A stretch of 64,000 nucleotides of DNA from Hymenobacter citatus (GCF_014333615.1 NZ_JACSCY010000002.1:434001-498000); one strand, 5' to 3'. Counted from the first letter of the stretch, positions 34,952-44,385 are shown. Translations and numbers: made by a program. Notes: generated from the letters alone by a model not told the origin.

Positions 34952-35725
34952 ATGCACGCCCGTATCCAAACCGCCCTCCACCAACTCGAAGTCACGCACG
35001 GTATCCGCATCCTCTACGCCTGCGAGTCGGGTAGCCGGGCCTGGGGCTTCCCCTCGCCGGATGCCGACTATGATGTGCGCTTCCTCTACAGTCACCCGCC
35101 CGACTGGTACCTGACCCTCGACGCCGGCCCCGACACGCTTGACTTCCCCGTGGACGACGAACTGGACCTGGCCGGCTGGGAGTTGCGTAAGGCCCTGAAG
35201 CTGCTGCGCGGCGGCAACGCGGCCTTCTTTGAGTGGCTACAGTCGCCGGTAATATACCGGGAGGCGGCCGGGTTTCGGGAGGCGCTGGGGCCGCTGCTGC
35301 CCGCTTGCTGGAACCCGCGAGCCGGCCTGCATCACTACCTGGGCCTGATGCGGCGCGGGCTGACGGACGACCTGACCACCGAGCACGTACGCCTGAAACG
35401 CCTGTTCTACGCCCTGCGCTCCACGCTGGCGGCCCACTGGATTCGGCAGCGCCCCGCTGAGGTGCCGCCGATGGAGTTCCGGGTGCTGCGCGAGTTGCTG
35501 CCGACGGAGCTGCATGGCACTGTAGACGAACTACTCGTCCGCAAAGCCACCGCCGACGAGAAAACCACCGTGCCGCGCCCTACGGCGCTAGTCGAGTATT
35601 TACAGACCGAGTACGAAGCCGCCTTGGCCGCCCACAACACTCTACCTATCACCCGGCAGGCCGACCCCACGCCGGCGCTGGATGCGCTGTTTCGGGCGTG
35701 GCTACCTGACGCGGGCATTATGTAG
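34952..35725 (+). CDS. Pol-beta-type nucleotidyltransferase, COG3541/YcgL-like, 257 aa
   Basis: The signature GSRAWGFPSPDADYDVRFLY (28-47) is the GS...DxD motif of Pol-beta-fold nucleotidyltransferases of the COG3541 type, followed by HPPDWYLTLDAGPDTLDFPV. Members of this group have been described next to RNA ligases and named RlaP (RNA-ligase-associated polymerase) in comparative work. Here the gene shares a compact + strand series with pnkp, which fits RNA end tailing or repair. The stop codon TAG lies inside a family C repeat. A second paralogue follows. Confidence 0.85.
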   Translation: MHARIQTALHQLEVTHGIRILYACESGSRAWGFPSPDADYDVRFLYSHPPDWYLTLDAGPDTLDFPVDDELDLAGWELRKALKLLRGGNAAFFEWLQSPVIYREAAGFREALGPLLPACWNPRAGLHHYLGLMRRGLTDDLTTEHVRLKRLFYALRSTLAAHWIRQRPAEVPPMEFRVLRELLPTELHGTVDELLVRKATADEKTTVPRPTALVEYLQTEYEAALAAHNTLPITRQADPTPALDALFRAWLPDAGIM

Positions 35726-35860
35726 AGACGCGTATTCGCGTCTCGGCGTCAGAACGAACAGATGGATTTACAGTAGAACCACGCCGCCCTTTCCCGCCAG
35801 TACAGCCCGCTCTAACTAAACAACATCAGCAACGACGAGACGCGAATACGCGTCTCTACA
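35721..35860. repeat. Family C inverted repeat, copy 1
   Basis: 25-bp perfect arms (35721-35745 and 35836-35860) starting TGTAGAGACGCGTATTCGCG; the arm is itself a dyad (GAGACGCG/CGCGTCTC). The interior contains ACAACATCAGCAACGACG (35820-35837), the reverse of a module also found in family B. The repeat's TAG is the stop codon of the preceding gene. Confidence 0.9.
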
Positions 35861-35867
35861 CCCGCCC

Positions 35868-36953
35868 ATGACTATTGCCGACCTGCGCAAGCGCGGCCTT
35901 CTTCTCTTCGAAGCCATCAGCGGCAGCCGCGCCTACGGCACCCACCTGCCGCACTCCGACACCGACCTGAAAGGCGTATTTATCCTGCCCGAAGCCGAGT
36001 TCTACGGCCTCGACTACGTGCCCCAGGTAGCCAACGACACCAACGATGAGGTGTTTTACGAACTGCGCCGCTTCGTGGAGCTGCTGCTCAAAAACAACCC
36101 CACCATGCTGGAGCTGCTCGGCACGCCCGAAGACTGTGTGGTGTACCGACACCTACTGTTTGCGGCGTTTCGGGCCGAGGATTTTCTGTCGAAGCTGTGC
36201 CGCCAAAGCTTCGCCGAGTACGCCGTGGCGCAGATCCGGAAGGCGAAAGGGTTGAACAAGAAAATCAACCACCCCGAGCCGCCCAGCCGTAAGTCGGTGC
36301 TGGATTTCTGCTACGTGACGGTAGGCGCGGGTGCCCAGCCGGTAACCGCCTGGCTGACCCGGCACGGCTACGCGGCCGCGCAGTGCGGCCTTGCCAACGT
36401 GCCTCACCTCACCGACTTATACGCCCTATTCGTGGACGACACACCCGACCAACGCCACCACTACCGCGGCTTGGTGCGCGACCCGGAAACGTCGCAGGAC
36501 GTGCAGCTGTCCACGGTGCCGAAAGGGGAGATGCCGGCCGCCTACCTCAGCTTCAACCGCAACGGTTACAGCACCTATTGCCGCGTGTACCGCGAGTACA
36601 AGGAATGGGAGCAGAAGCGCAACCCCGAGCACTACCAGAACACTGTGCAGCACGGCAAAAACTACGACGCCAAAAACATGCTGCACGTGTTTCGGCTGCT
36701 GCGCATGGCCGAAGAAATTGCCCGCGAAGGCCGCCTGCACGTGCGCCGTCCCGACCGGGACTTTCTGCTGCAAATCCGCCACGGCGAGTTTGAGTACGAG
36801 CAGTTGGTAAGCGAAGCCGAAGCCCTGGTAGTCCGCGTGGATGCTGCCTTCGCCACCTCCGCGCTACCCGAAACCCCTGATAAACAAGCCGCCGAGCAGC
36901 TGCTGGTACAAACGCGGCGGGCGTGGTATGCCGAACAGCAGCGCTTGGGGTAG
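35868..36953 (+). CDS. Pol-beta-type nucleotidyltransferase, COG3541-like paralogue, 361 aa
   Basis: SGSRAYGTHLPHSDTDLKGV (about 18-37) carries the catalytic GS and DxD residues, followed by NPTMLELLGTPEDCVVY and KAKGLNKKINHPEPPSRKSV, typical of the longer form of this family. It differs strongly from the previous gene, so it is an old paralogue, not a recent duplication. Both probably act on RNA ends in the repair island; the nucleotide and substrate are unknown. Like its neighbour, its TAG stop is part of a GTAGAGAC repeat start. Confidence 0.85.
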   Translation: MTIADLRKRGLLLFEAISGSRAYGTHLPHSDTDLKGVFILPEAEFYGLDYVPQVANDTNDEVFYELRRFVELLLKNNPTMLELLGTPEDCVVYRHLLFAAFRAEDFLSKLCRQSFAEYAVAQIRKAKGLNKKINHPEPPSRKSVLDFCYVTVGAGAQPVTAWLTRHGYAAAQCGLANVPHLTDLYALFVDDTPDQRHHYRGLVRDPETSQDVQLSTVPKGEMPAAYLSFNRNGYSTYCRVYREYKEWEQKRNPEHYQNTVQHGKNYDAKNMLHVFRLLRMAEEIAREGRLHVRRPDRDFLLQIRHGEFEYEQLVSEAEALVVRVDAAFATSALPETPDKQAAEQLLVQTRRAWYAEQQRLG

Positions 36954-37037
36954 AGACACAATAGTTTGTGTCTCGTCGTTGCTGATGTTGTGGCGTTGAA
37001 CGACTAACGCTGGTATTGTTCAACGACAAGACACAAG
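36951..37037. repeat. Family C-like repeat, copy 2
   Basis: TAGAGACACAATAGTTTGTG contains the inner dyad GAGACACAA/TTGTGTCTC. The shared module CGTCGTTGCTGATGTTGT is at 36974-36991, and GTTGAACGAC is partly mirrored by GTTCAACGAC. It starts at the stop codon of the second nucleotidyltransferase gene. Confidence 0.75.
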
Positions 37038-37067
37038 TTATGCGCCTACGCCATATGCGACTCTATA

Positions 37068-37125
37068 AAGAAGGTAGGGCGCCCAACGCGAGAGATATTT
37101 CTCGCGTTGGGCGCCCTACCTTCTT
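37068..37125. terminator. Strong terminator hairpin
   Basis: Perfect 26-bp arms (37068-37093 and 37100-37125; AAGAAGGTAGGGCGCCCAAC at the left) around GATATT. It separates the RNA-repair island from the convergent small secreted-protein gene. Confidence 0.85.
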
Positions 37126-37148
37126 GTATGGCTAGGTCAATGACAATA

Positions 37149-37388
37149 CTAGAATCGACGGGCGCGTACCGTAGAGCGGAGCTTATGGCTGCGTTTCTTA
37201 TGGAAGAACTTCAAGCCTTTGCGATTCCCCTTCCGAAAGCCCCTGTACACTTTATAGCTGGGGCGGTGCGTATACACGCGGCCTTTTGCTTTGGCCCGGG
37301 CGTAGGGCGTACCGGGATTAGATGCCTGTGAGGGCTGAAGCCCACTTAGCAGGAACAAGGCGAGAACGAGCAGCAGGGCTTTATACAT
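37149..37388 (-). CDS. Small basic secreted protein, 79 aa
   Basis: The start was set at 37388, where MYKALLLVLALFLLSGLQPS followed by QAS gives a signal peptide. The mature ~56 residues are very basic and aromatic (YTHRPSYKVYRGFRKGNRKG), with about one third Lys/Arg. It could bind polyanions such as nucleic acid, LPS or polysaccharide; no homologue is recognised. Confidence 0.65.
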   Translation of the reverse strand: MYKALLLVLALFLLSGLQPSQASNPGTPYARAKAKGRVYTHRPSYKVYRGFRKGNRKGLKFFHKKRSHKLRSTVRARRF

Positions 37389-37502
37389 GCGGGCAGAGAG
37401 TATGATGAGAGTAACAAAGAATAGAACTCTGATAAGAGTAGAAAATTGCGTGCCAGATCCCCAGGGAATAAGAAATAACACGGTGCGGCCTTTTTAAAAA
37501 TG

Positions 37503-37534
37503 AAAAGCCTCCCGGGTGGAATCGGGAGGCTTTT
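37503..37534 (-). terminator. Terminator after LacI-type regulator gene
   Basis: AAAAGCCTCCCG and CGGGAGGCTTTT are perfect 12-bp arms around 8 bases, just downstream of the regulator's stop (minus strand). Confidence 0.85.
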
Positions 37535-37585
37535 AGTCGTAAGGCGTGCCTGGCCAGGCCGGGGTGGGAGCAGCGGGCCGGCGAC

Positions 37586-38611
37586 TTACGAGTGGACGAC
37601 CGACCGGGTGGATTCTCGGACAATCAAGCGCGTGGGAATTTTAACGGTAGAGGGTGGGGCAGCTTTTTGTTTCTTTTCAATCAACTCAATTAGGCGCTCT
37701 ACGGCCACCTGCCCAATTTCCTGGGCTGGTTGCACCACGGTGCTGAGCGCCGGGTTCAGCAGGTCGGCGGCGTTGAGGTTGGTGAAGCCGATCAGCGACA
37801 CGTCGTCGGGAATGGCGATGTGGCGTTGGTGCAACGACGCCAGACAACCCAGGGCCAGCCGGTCGCTGGCCGTGAAAAATGCGTCGGGTGGGGAGGGTAG
37901 GGCCAGCAGCTCATCCACCATGGGGCCGGTTTCGTTTTGCCCAAAGGTGCCGTAGCGTACCAGAGTCTCATCATAGGGGAGGCCGTACTGCTCCAGGGCG
38001 GCGCGGTAGCCTGCCAGGCGCTCCTGCGTGATGCTCAGCCACGGCGGAATGGTGAGATGGGCAATGCGCTGACGGCCAGCCTTAATCAGGTGCTCGGTAG
38101 CTGCAAAGGCCCCGCCGAAGTTGTCGGCCACAATGCAGGTGGTGTCCAACTCGTGCGATACCCGGTCGAACTGCACGATGGGTAGGCCCTGCTCCTGCAA
38201 CGCCCGTAGGTGCGACACATCGGAAGTCTCGCTCGACAGCGAAATCAGCAGGCCGTCTACCTTGCGGTCCATTGCCTGCTGCATGTTGGCAGCTTCCCGC
38301 TCGTACGACTCCTGACTCTGGAAGATAATCACGTGATAGCCGCGGTTGTAGGCAATAGCCTCAATGCCATTAATAGCCTGCGAAAAGAAGTAATTGGCAA
38401 TCTGCGGTACAATCACGCCAATGGCCCGGCTGCGGTTTTCCTTCAGGCTAAGCGCAATGGGGTTAGGGCGGTAGTTCAGCCGCTCGGCGTACTCCAGCAC
38501 CAGTTCCTTCGTCTCCTGATTTATCTCGTAGCTACCCCGCAACGCCCGCGAAACCGTGGAAGTGGAGATATTCAGAGCGCGGGCGATATCCTTAATAGTG
38601 ACGGTACTCAA
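37586..38611 (-). CDS. LacI-family transcriptional regulator of the pectin/galacturonate locus
   Basis: 341 aa. The N-terminal HTH VTIKDIARALNISTSTVSRA and the hinge helix RPNPIALSLK are canonical, followed by the periplasmic-binding-protein-like effector domain (GVIVPQIANYFFSQAINGIE, then FTASDRLALG). It is divergent from susC with a 395-base gap containing several dyads. It likely represses or activates the locus in response to galacturonate, KDG or another breakdown product, which is inferred from position. Confidence 0.9.
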   Translation of the reverse strand: MSTVTIKDIARALNISTSTVSRALRGSYEINQETKELVLEYAERLNYRPNPIALSLKENRSRAIGVIVPQIANYFFSQAINGIEAIAYNRGYHVIIFQSQESYEREAANMQQAMDRKVDGLLISLSSETSDVSHLRALQEQGLPIVQFDRVSHELDTTCIVADNFGGAFAATEHLIKAGRQRIAHLTIPPWLSITQERLAGYRAALEQYGLPYDETLVRYGTFGQNETGPMVDELLALPSPPDAFFTASDRLALGCLASLHQRHIAIPDDVSLIGFTNLNAADLLNPALSTVVQPAQEIGQVAVERLIELIEKKQKAAPPSTVKIPTRLIVRESTRSVVHS

Positions 38612-39006
38612 AGCAGGCGATACTTCTAAAATGCTATTTTAAAGAGAGAAGTGGGTGGGGTGGAGGGTAGGGACAGAAACGCAAGAAAAAGTCTTGGAGA
38701 GCAAATCTAACAACTTATTGCGTAACAGCAACTGCGCTTGACATCGTTCCCGGCAACGTTTGCGGTAATAAATACCACCAAGCGTTTTCTTTCCTTGGTG
38801 ATGCAATGTAATCTTAAAGAGCCGGGTTTCGAGCGTTGCTCCGAAAAAAAGACGGTTGCTTCTTCGAATAGGTACGAAATCGTTTACTCCGCTTCGGAAC
38901 CGTTACCAGGCCAGTTGTACTGCATTCACTTACGCAAAGTTGCGCTGGCCGGACCGGCAAATTTCCGTGCTTCATTCCAATTCCCACTCTTATATATTCT
39001 AATTTC
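38612..39006. promoter_or_regulatory. Divergent regulatory region, lacI-susC
   Basis: Dyads that could be operator or attenuator parts are CCG(GC)AACGTT(TG)CGG at 38750-38765 (mismatched pairs in brackets), CACCAAG/CTTGGTG at 38776-38800, and CGCAA-AG-TTGCG at 38933-38944. LacI-family operators are short palindromes centred on CG, so the first fits best. No exact TAnnTTTG box was found for susC. Confidence 0.45.
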
Positions 39007-42000
39007 ATGAAGAAATATCTACTGTCGCTCTGGCTACTGCTGGGGATAGTGTCGCTGGCCGTGGCCCAGCAACGACAGGTAACGGGCGTGGTGCGCTCGG
39101 CCGACAAGGCGGAAGCCCTACCCGGCGTGACGGTGGTAGAGATAGGAACCACCAACGGCGCCACCACCGACGGAGAAGGGCGTTTTGTACTGACCGTGGC
39201 CGGCCCGGACGCCAAATTGCGCCTGAGCTACATCGGGTTTATATCGCAAGACGTGACGGTAGGCACGCGCAGCAGCATCACCGTAGAGCTGCGCGAGGAT
39301 TCCAAGGCCCTCGACGACGTGGTGGTGATTGGCTACCAGGCTGTGCAGCGTCGCGATGTGACGGGCTCGGTGTCGTCGGTTAGTGCCCAGCAAATCAAGG
39401 ATATACCCGTCAACTCCGCCGCCGAGGCCCTGACGGGCCGCCTGGCCGGGGTGCAGCTGACCTCGGCTGAGGGCACGCCCGGCAACCTGAACGTGCAGGT
39501 GCGCGTGCGCGGCGGTGGCTCCGTGACCCAGGATAACTCGCCTTTATATGTAGTCGACGGCATTCAGATTGAAAACGCGCTGACCGTTATTGCGCCCCAG
39601 GACATTGCCTCGGTGGACGTGCTGAAAGACGCTTCGGCCACTGCCATCTATGGTGCCCGCGGTGCTAACGGCGTCGTGATTATCACCACCAAGAAAGGCC
39701 AGGAAGGCCGTACGGTGGTGAGCTACAACGGCTTTGCCGGTGTGCGTCAGCTCAGCAACTCGCTGGGCGTGCTCGGTCCCGATGACTACTTGAACTACCA
39801 ATATGAGCGCGCTGCTATCATCGGCAACGCCTCGGGTGGTTTGCCTACCTTCAAGACGCTGTTTGGCAGCTCCAACTTCAACAGTGATACGCTGCAGCGG
39901 GTGCGCAACTCGCCCAACATCGACTGGCAGGACCGGGTATTTGGCCGCAACGCGTTTCAGCAGACACACAACGTATCCATTGCGGGCGGTGTGAAGGGCA
40001 CGACCTACGCCCTGAGCCTGACGCGCAACACCGAAGACGGCATCCAGCGCGGGTCTGATTACGTGCGCAACCTGATCAACTTTCGCTTTGATACTAAAGC
40101 CTCGGAGCGTTTCCGGGTAGGGCTGAATGTGCGCTTCAACGACCAGGAAACCAACGGTGCGGGTACGTCCTCCACGGGCTCCAACACCACCTCGCGCCTG
40201 CGCAACACGGTGCAGTACCAGCCCTTTCAGAACATCCGCCCCGATGGCACGGTGGTAGACGTATCGACCTTCGACCCGGATTTCTTCGAAACCTCGTCGC
40301 TGGTGAATCCCATCCTGACCATCGACAACGAGTACCGCAACGACCAGCGCCGCACCATTAACATTGGTGCCAACGCCTCGTTCGAGATTGTGAAGAATCT
40401 GACCTTCCGCTCCACGGCTGGTTTTGACATCACCAACTTCAACCTGAGCACCTTCAATGGCCGCTACTCGCCCACGTTACGCTCGCCCGCGGGCGGCTAC
40501 GCCAACCTGCCGTTTGCCACTATCACAACCACCACCCAAACCACGCTCAATAACTCCAACGTGCTGGACTATAACACTGTGATAGGCAAGCACTCCATTG
40601 GCGTATTGGTAGGGGAGGAAACCTACGAGCAGCTCAACAAGCAGCAGTACATCCAGACCAACTTTCTCCCCCTCGATATCACCGCCGAGCGGGCGCTGGC
40701 CAACATCAACCAGGGGGTATTGCCCGCCGGCCAGACGGCCCAGCCGGTGCTACCCCAAACCAGCATTCCGCAGAACTACCGCCTGCTCTCGGGCTTCGGC
40801 CGCCTAACGTATTCCTACGATGACCGCTACCTGTTTACGGGTACGTTCCGGGCCGATGGCTCCTCCAAGTTTGCCCGCGGCAACCGGGTAGGTTTCTTCC
40901 CCGGCGCCTCGGTAGCATGGCGTATTTCCAAGGAAAACTTCTTCCAGGACGTGCCGGTGGTATCGGACCTGAAGCTGCGCCTGAGCTACGGCGAGGCCGG
41001 CAACAACCGCATCAACGACTTCCTCTACGCCCAGCTCTACCAAGCGGGCAGCGCGCCCTACGCCCTCAACAACAGCATCGTGCTGGGCTCGGCGGCGTCT
41101 ACCCTGCCTAACCCCAATCTAAAGTGGGAGTCGACCACTTCGCGCAACATCGGTATCGACCTGGCCCTGCTCCAGAACCGCGTGCAGTTCACGGCCGATG
41201 TGTACTACAACACCACCCACGACCTGCTGCTGAACAAGCCCATTCCGGCGTTCCTGGGCTATACCACGCAGCTCCAGAACATTGGCGAAACCTCGAACCG
41301 CGGCGTGGAATTGCAGCTGACGGGCACCGTAATTCAAAGCAGAAACTTCACTTGGACGGCCACGGCCAACACCTCCTTCAACCGTGGCCGCATCGAGAGC
41401 CTGGGCGGCGGACAGACCGAAATCAACGGTATTTCGTCGGGCTGGGCGGGTTCTACTGCTTCGCTGATTCCCGACTATGTGGCGCGGGTAGGGCAGCCGG
41501 TAGGTCAGATGTACGGCTACGTAACCGACGGCTTCCTGACTGCTGCTGACTTTGAGGGCTACACGCCTTCGGCCACGCCCGGCGCGCTGGGCACCTGGAC
41601 GCCCAAAGCGGGCCTCGTGAACAACCTGGGCCTGATTGGCGAATCGGCGTTCCGGCCGGGCCTGCTGAAGCTGAAGGACCTGAACGGCGACGGAAAGATT
41701 GATGCCAACGACCAGACTGTTATCGGCAACGCCAACCCGAAGGCTGTGGGCGGCCTCAACCAGCAGTTCACCTACAAAAACTTTGATGCCAGCATCTTCA
41801 TGAATTTCGTGCTGGGCAACGACGTGTACAACGCCAACAAAATCGAGTTCACCTCGAACACGGCCAACACGGCGTTCAGCAACGTGCTCGATATCATGGC
41901 CGACCGGTACCGCGTGATTGAGGCCGACGGTAGCCCCATCACCACCCTCGACCGCCTGAATGAGGTGAACCAGAACGCCAGCATCTGGACGCCTACCCGC

Positions 42001-42279
42001 AATTTTCTGCTGCACTCGTGGGCCGTGGAAGATGGCTCGTTCCTGCGCATCAACAACGTGACCATTGGCTACACGCTGCCAAAAGCGCTGACCCAGCGCG
42101 CTAAGATCAACTCGGTGCGCTTCTACGCTACGGCCAACAACGTGTACACCTTCACGAAGTACTCGGGCTACGACCCAGAGGTGAACACCCGCCGCGGCAC
42201 GCCTCTCACACCCGGCGTCGACTACGCCGCCTACCCCCGCAGCCGCGCCTTCCTGCTCGGCGTGAACCTGTCTTTGTAA
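39007..42279 (+). CDS. SusC-like TonB-dependent outer-membrane transporter, 1090 aa
   Basis: MKKYLLSLWLLLGIVSLAVA followed by Q is the signal peptide. Residues about 22-100 form the carboxypeptidase-like domain (TGVVRSADKAEALPGVTVVE), then the plug with DVVVIGYQAVQRRDVTGSVS and DVLKDASATAIYGARGANGV, then a large beta-barrel that ends in AFLLGVNLSL. It imports oligosaccharides, probably oligogalacturonides given the locus, across the outer membrane using TonB energy. susD follows after 166 bases that hold a family F repeat. One SusC/SusD pair serves the whole locus. Confidence 0.95.
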   Translation: MKKYLLSLWLLLGIVSLAVAQQRQVTGVVRSADKAEALPGVTVVEIGTTNGATTDGEGRFVLTVAGPDAKLRLSYIGFISQDVTVGTRSSITVELREDSKALDDVVVIGYQAVQRRDVTGSVSSVSAQQIKDIPVNSAAEALTGRLAGVQLTSAEGTPGNLNVQVRVRGGGSVTQDNSPLYVVDGIQIENALTVIAPQDIASVDVLKDASATAIYGARGANGVVIITTKKGQEGRTVVSYNGFAGVRQLSNSLGVLGPDDYLNYQYERAAIIGNASGGLPTFKTLFGSSNFNSDTLQRVRNSPNIDWQDRVFGRNAFQQTHNVSIAGGVKGTTYALSLTRNTEDGIQRGSDYVRNLINFRFDTKASERFRVGLNVRFNDQETNGAGTSSTGSNTTSRLRNTVQYQPFQNIRPDGTVVDVSTFDPDFFETSSLVNPILTIDNEYRNDQRRTINIGANASFEIVKNLTFRSTAGFDITNFNLSTFNGRYSPTLRSPAGGYANLPFATITTTTQTTLNNSNVLDYNTVIGKHSIGVLVGEETYEQLNKQQYIQTNFLPLDITAERALANINQGVLPAGQTAQPVLPQTSIPQNYRLLSGFGRLTYSYDDRYLFTGTFRADGSSKFARGNRVGFFPGASVAWRISKENFFQDVPVVSDLKLRLSYGEAGNNRINDFLYAQLYQAGSAPYALNNSIVLGSAASTLPNPNLKWESTTSRNIGIDLALLQNRVQFTADVYYNTTHDLLLNKPIPAFLGYTTQLQNIGETSNRGVELQLTGTVIQSRNFTWTATANTSFNRGRIESLGGGQTEINGISSGWAGSTASLIPDYVARVGQPVGQMYGYVTDGFLTAADFEGYTPSATPGALGTWTPKAGLVNNLGLIGESAFRPGLLKLKDLNGDGKIDANDQTVIGNANPKAVGGLNQQFTYKNFDASIFMNFVLGNDVYNANKIEFTSNTANTAFSNVLDIMADRYRVIEADGSPITTLDRLNEVNQNASIWTPTRNFLLHSWAVEDGSFLRINNVTIGYTLPKALTQRAKINSVRFYATANNVYTFTKYSGYDPEVNTRRGTPLTPGVDYAAYPRSRAFLLGVNLSL

Positions 42280-42435
42280 TGTGCTGATGAGTTGATGTGC
42301 TGATTTCTGATGAATTGATGCGGTGATTTTCAACGTGATAAATCCCGTAATCGACTCATCAACATAGCAATAGCCAGCATATCAACTCATCAAAAATCAG
42401 CACATCAGCCCCCCATCAATCCATCAGCATATCAC
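42280..42435. repeat. Family F inverted repeat between susC and susD
   Basis: TGATGTGCTGATTTCTGATGA (42293-42313) is mirrored at 42387-42407 with one mismatch. Further CTGATGAGTTGATG / CATCAATCCATCAG modules surround it. A related copy lies after susD. Confidence 0.75.
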
Positions 42436-42445
42436 CACTTGTTAT

Positions 42446-44308
42446 ATGAAACCGATTTTCTTTTTTCGTACTGCGCTGACTGTAGGAATGCTGGCTGGTG
42501 GCGCCAGCCTGCTTACGGCCTGCAAAGATTACCTCGACGTGGACCCGGTGGCCCTGAACACCACGGAATATACCTTTAGCACAGTGGCCGGCGCTACGGC
42601 TGCCGTCATTGGCGCCTACGACCCGCTCTCGGGCGACAACGGCTACGGCACCCGCGTGAGCATGTACTACCCTTACGACACCGACGAGCTGATTGGCTCC
42701 TCGGGGGCGTCGGACGGGGGGCGGCGTAGCATTGCCCGCTACAACGCGCTGGCCACCAACTCGGAAATCAACAACCCCTGGAACCAGCTCTACCAGGGCG
42801 TGGAGCGGGCCAACATCTGCATTCAGCAGATTCCGCAGATGGCCCTCTACACCAGCGGCACCGCCGCCGACACGGCCGCTCTGCACCGCCTGCACGGCGA
42901 GGTCCTGACCTTGCGGGCGCAGTATCTTTTTGAGCTGGTGCGCAACTGGGGCGACGTGCCCGCGCAGTTCACGCCCTCGGTATCGGGCCAGGACTTCAAC
43001 CTTCCCAATTCCGACCGCAACGAAACCCTGAGCAAGCTACTGGCCGATTTGCAGCAAGCCGAGAAGCTGGTGCCCTGGCGCTCCAAGGTGGCTGCCGACG
43101 AGCGTATTACCAAAGGCGCCGTGAAGGCCCTGCGCGCCCGCATTGCCCTGTTCCGGGGCGGTTATTCGCTGAAGGGTAGCACCATGCAGCGCCCCGCCGA
43201 TTACCTCGATTTCTACCGCATAGCCCGCCAGGAGTGCGACGAATTGATGGCGAAGCCCTCGGAGCATAAACTGAACGCGAGCTTCGAAGAAGTATTCAAG
43301 AGCATCAACCAACTGCGCTCGGAGTCGGCCAACGAGATTATGTTTCAGGTGGGCATGGCCACGGCCACGAATACCTCGGGTAGCAAACTGGGATACTACA
43401 ACGGGCCGCGCCTGCGCAATGCCACGGGCATTTACGGCTCCACTCAGGGTGCTGTCACCATCGCGCCGCCCTACTTCTACGCCTTCGATTCCACGGATAC
43501 GCGTCTGCCGGTCACGATTACCACCTACGAAATTCCGGCCAATAGCAACTTCCAGGCGGGGGTGCAGCTTAGCAACGTGACCGATGGCAAGTTCCGCCGC
43601 GACTGGCACGTGCCGCCCGTGACGGGCTCCGTGAACTACCTGGACTACAACTGGCCCATTATCCGATTCGCCGACGTGCTGCTGATGTTTGCCGAGGCTG
43701 AAAACGAGTTGAACGGCCCAACGCAAGCGGCTCAGGCGGCCTTTATGCAGGTGCGTAACCGCGCCTTCGGCACGCCAGCGCTGGCGCAGTCTACCCTCAC
43801 CAAAGCCGGTTTCAGCCTGGGCAGTAAGGAAAGCTTCTTCGACGCCCTGGTGAACGAGCGTTACCTGGAGTTTGGCAGCGAAGGCATCCGCAAGTACGAT
43901 TTGCTGCGCTGGAACCTGCTGGCGACCAAGCTGGCCGAGGTGAAGTCGAACATTGAGAAAATGGCCCGCGGCGTGGCGCCCTACCAAAACGTGCCCCAGT
44001 ACATGTATTTCCGCACGCCCTCGGCCAGCCCCGTGCAGTGGACCCGCTCGTTCTACCGGCCTTCGCCAGCCAATGCCACGGCGCCCAGCGGTACTACCCG
44101 CGTGAACTGGCGGCTGGCCATTGGCGCGGCGTACGTGGCCAACACCATGCCCGCGGGCGCTACCTACACGCTGGGTGCCACCACCGAAAAGAGCACCGGC
44201 GCCGGCCTGGCAGCCGAGTACGTGCCCGGCAAGGGTAAAGAGCTATTGCCCATCCCGCAGGCTACCCTCAGCTCTGATCCGGCTCTGACCCAAAACTTCG
44301 GTTACTAA
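42446..44308 (+). CDS. SusD/RagB-type surface glycan-binding lipoprotein, 620 aa
   Basis: MKPIFFFRTALTVGMLAGGA...LLTACKDYLDVDP is a lipoprotein signal followed by the classic SusD opening. Later strings RLHGEVLTLRAQYLFELVRN, GDVP and WPIIRFADVLLMFAEAENEL are standard for the family (TPR-like helices), and the end GKELLPIPQATLSSDPALTQ is also typical. It caps the SusC barrel and captures oligosaccharides. Confidence 0.95.
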   Translation: MKPIFFFRTALTVGMLAGGASLLTACKDYLDVDPVALNTTEYTFSTVAGATAAVIGAYDPLSGDNGYGTRVSMYYPYDTDELIGSSGASDGGRRSIARYNALATNSEINNPWNQLYQGVERANICIQQIPQMALYTSGTAADTAALHRLHGEVLTLRAQYLFELVRNWGDVPAQFTPSVSGQDFNLPNSDRNETLSKLLADLQQAEKLVPWRSKVAADERITKGAVKALRARIALFRGGYSLKGSTMQRPADYLDFYRIARQECDELMAKPSEHKLNASFEEVFKSINQLRSESANEIMFQVGMATATNTSGSKLGYYNGPRLRNATGIYGSTQGAVTIAPPYFYAFDSTDTRLPVTITTYEIPANSNFQAGVQLSNVTDGKFRRDWHVPPVTGSVNYLDYNWPIIRFADVLLMFAEAENELNGPTQAAQAAFMQVRNRAFGTPALAQSTLTKAGFSLGSKESFFDALVNERYLEFGSEGIRKYDLLRWNLLATKLAEVKSNIEKMARGVAPYQNVPQYMYFRTPSASPVQWTRSFYRPSPANATAPSGTTRVNWRLAIGAAYVANTMPAGATYTLGATTEKSTGAGLAAEYVPGKGKELLPIPQATLSSDPALTQNFGY

Positions 44309-44310
44309 TG

Positions 44311-44385
44311 TGCTGATGTGGTGATTATTAATGTGCTGACTGTTGCTAAATCGAATTTGTGCCATCAATAATCAACACATCAGCA
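44311..44385. repeat. Family F inverted repeat after susD
   Basis: TGCTGATGTGGTGATTATTA at 44311 is mirrored at 44363-44385 with two mismatches. It shares TGCTGATGTG with the copy before susD, so the two flank the gene. Confidence 0.75.
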
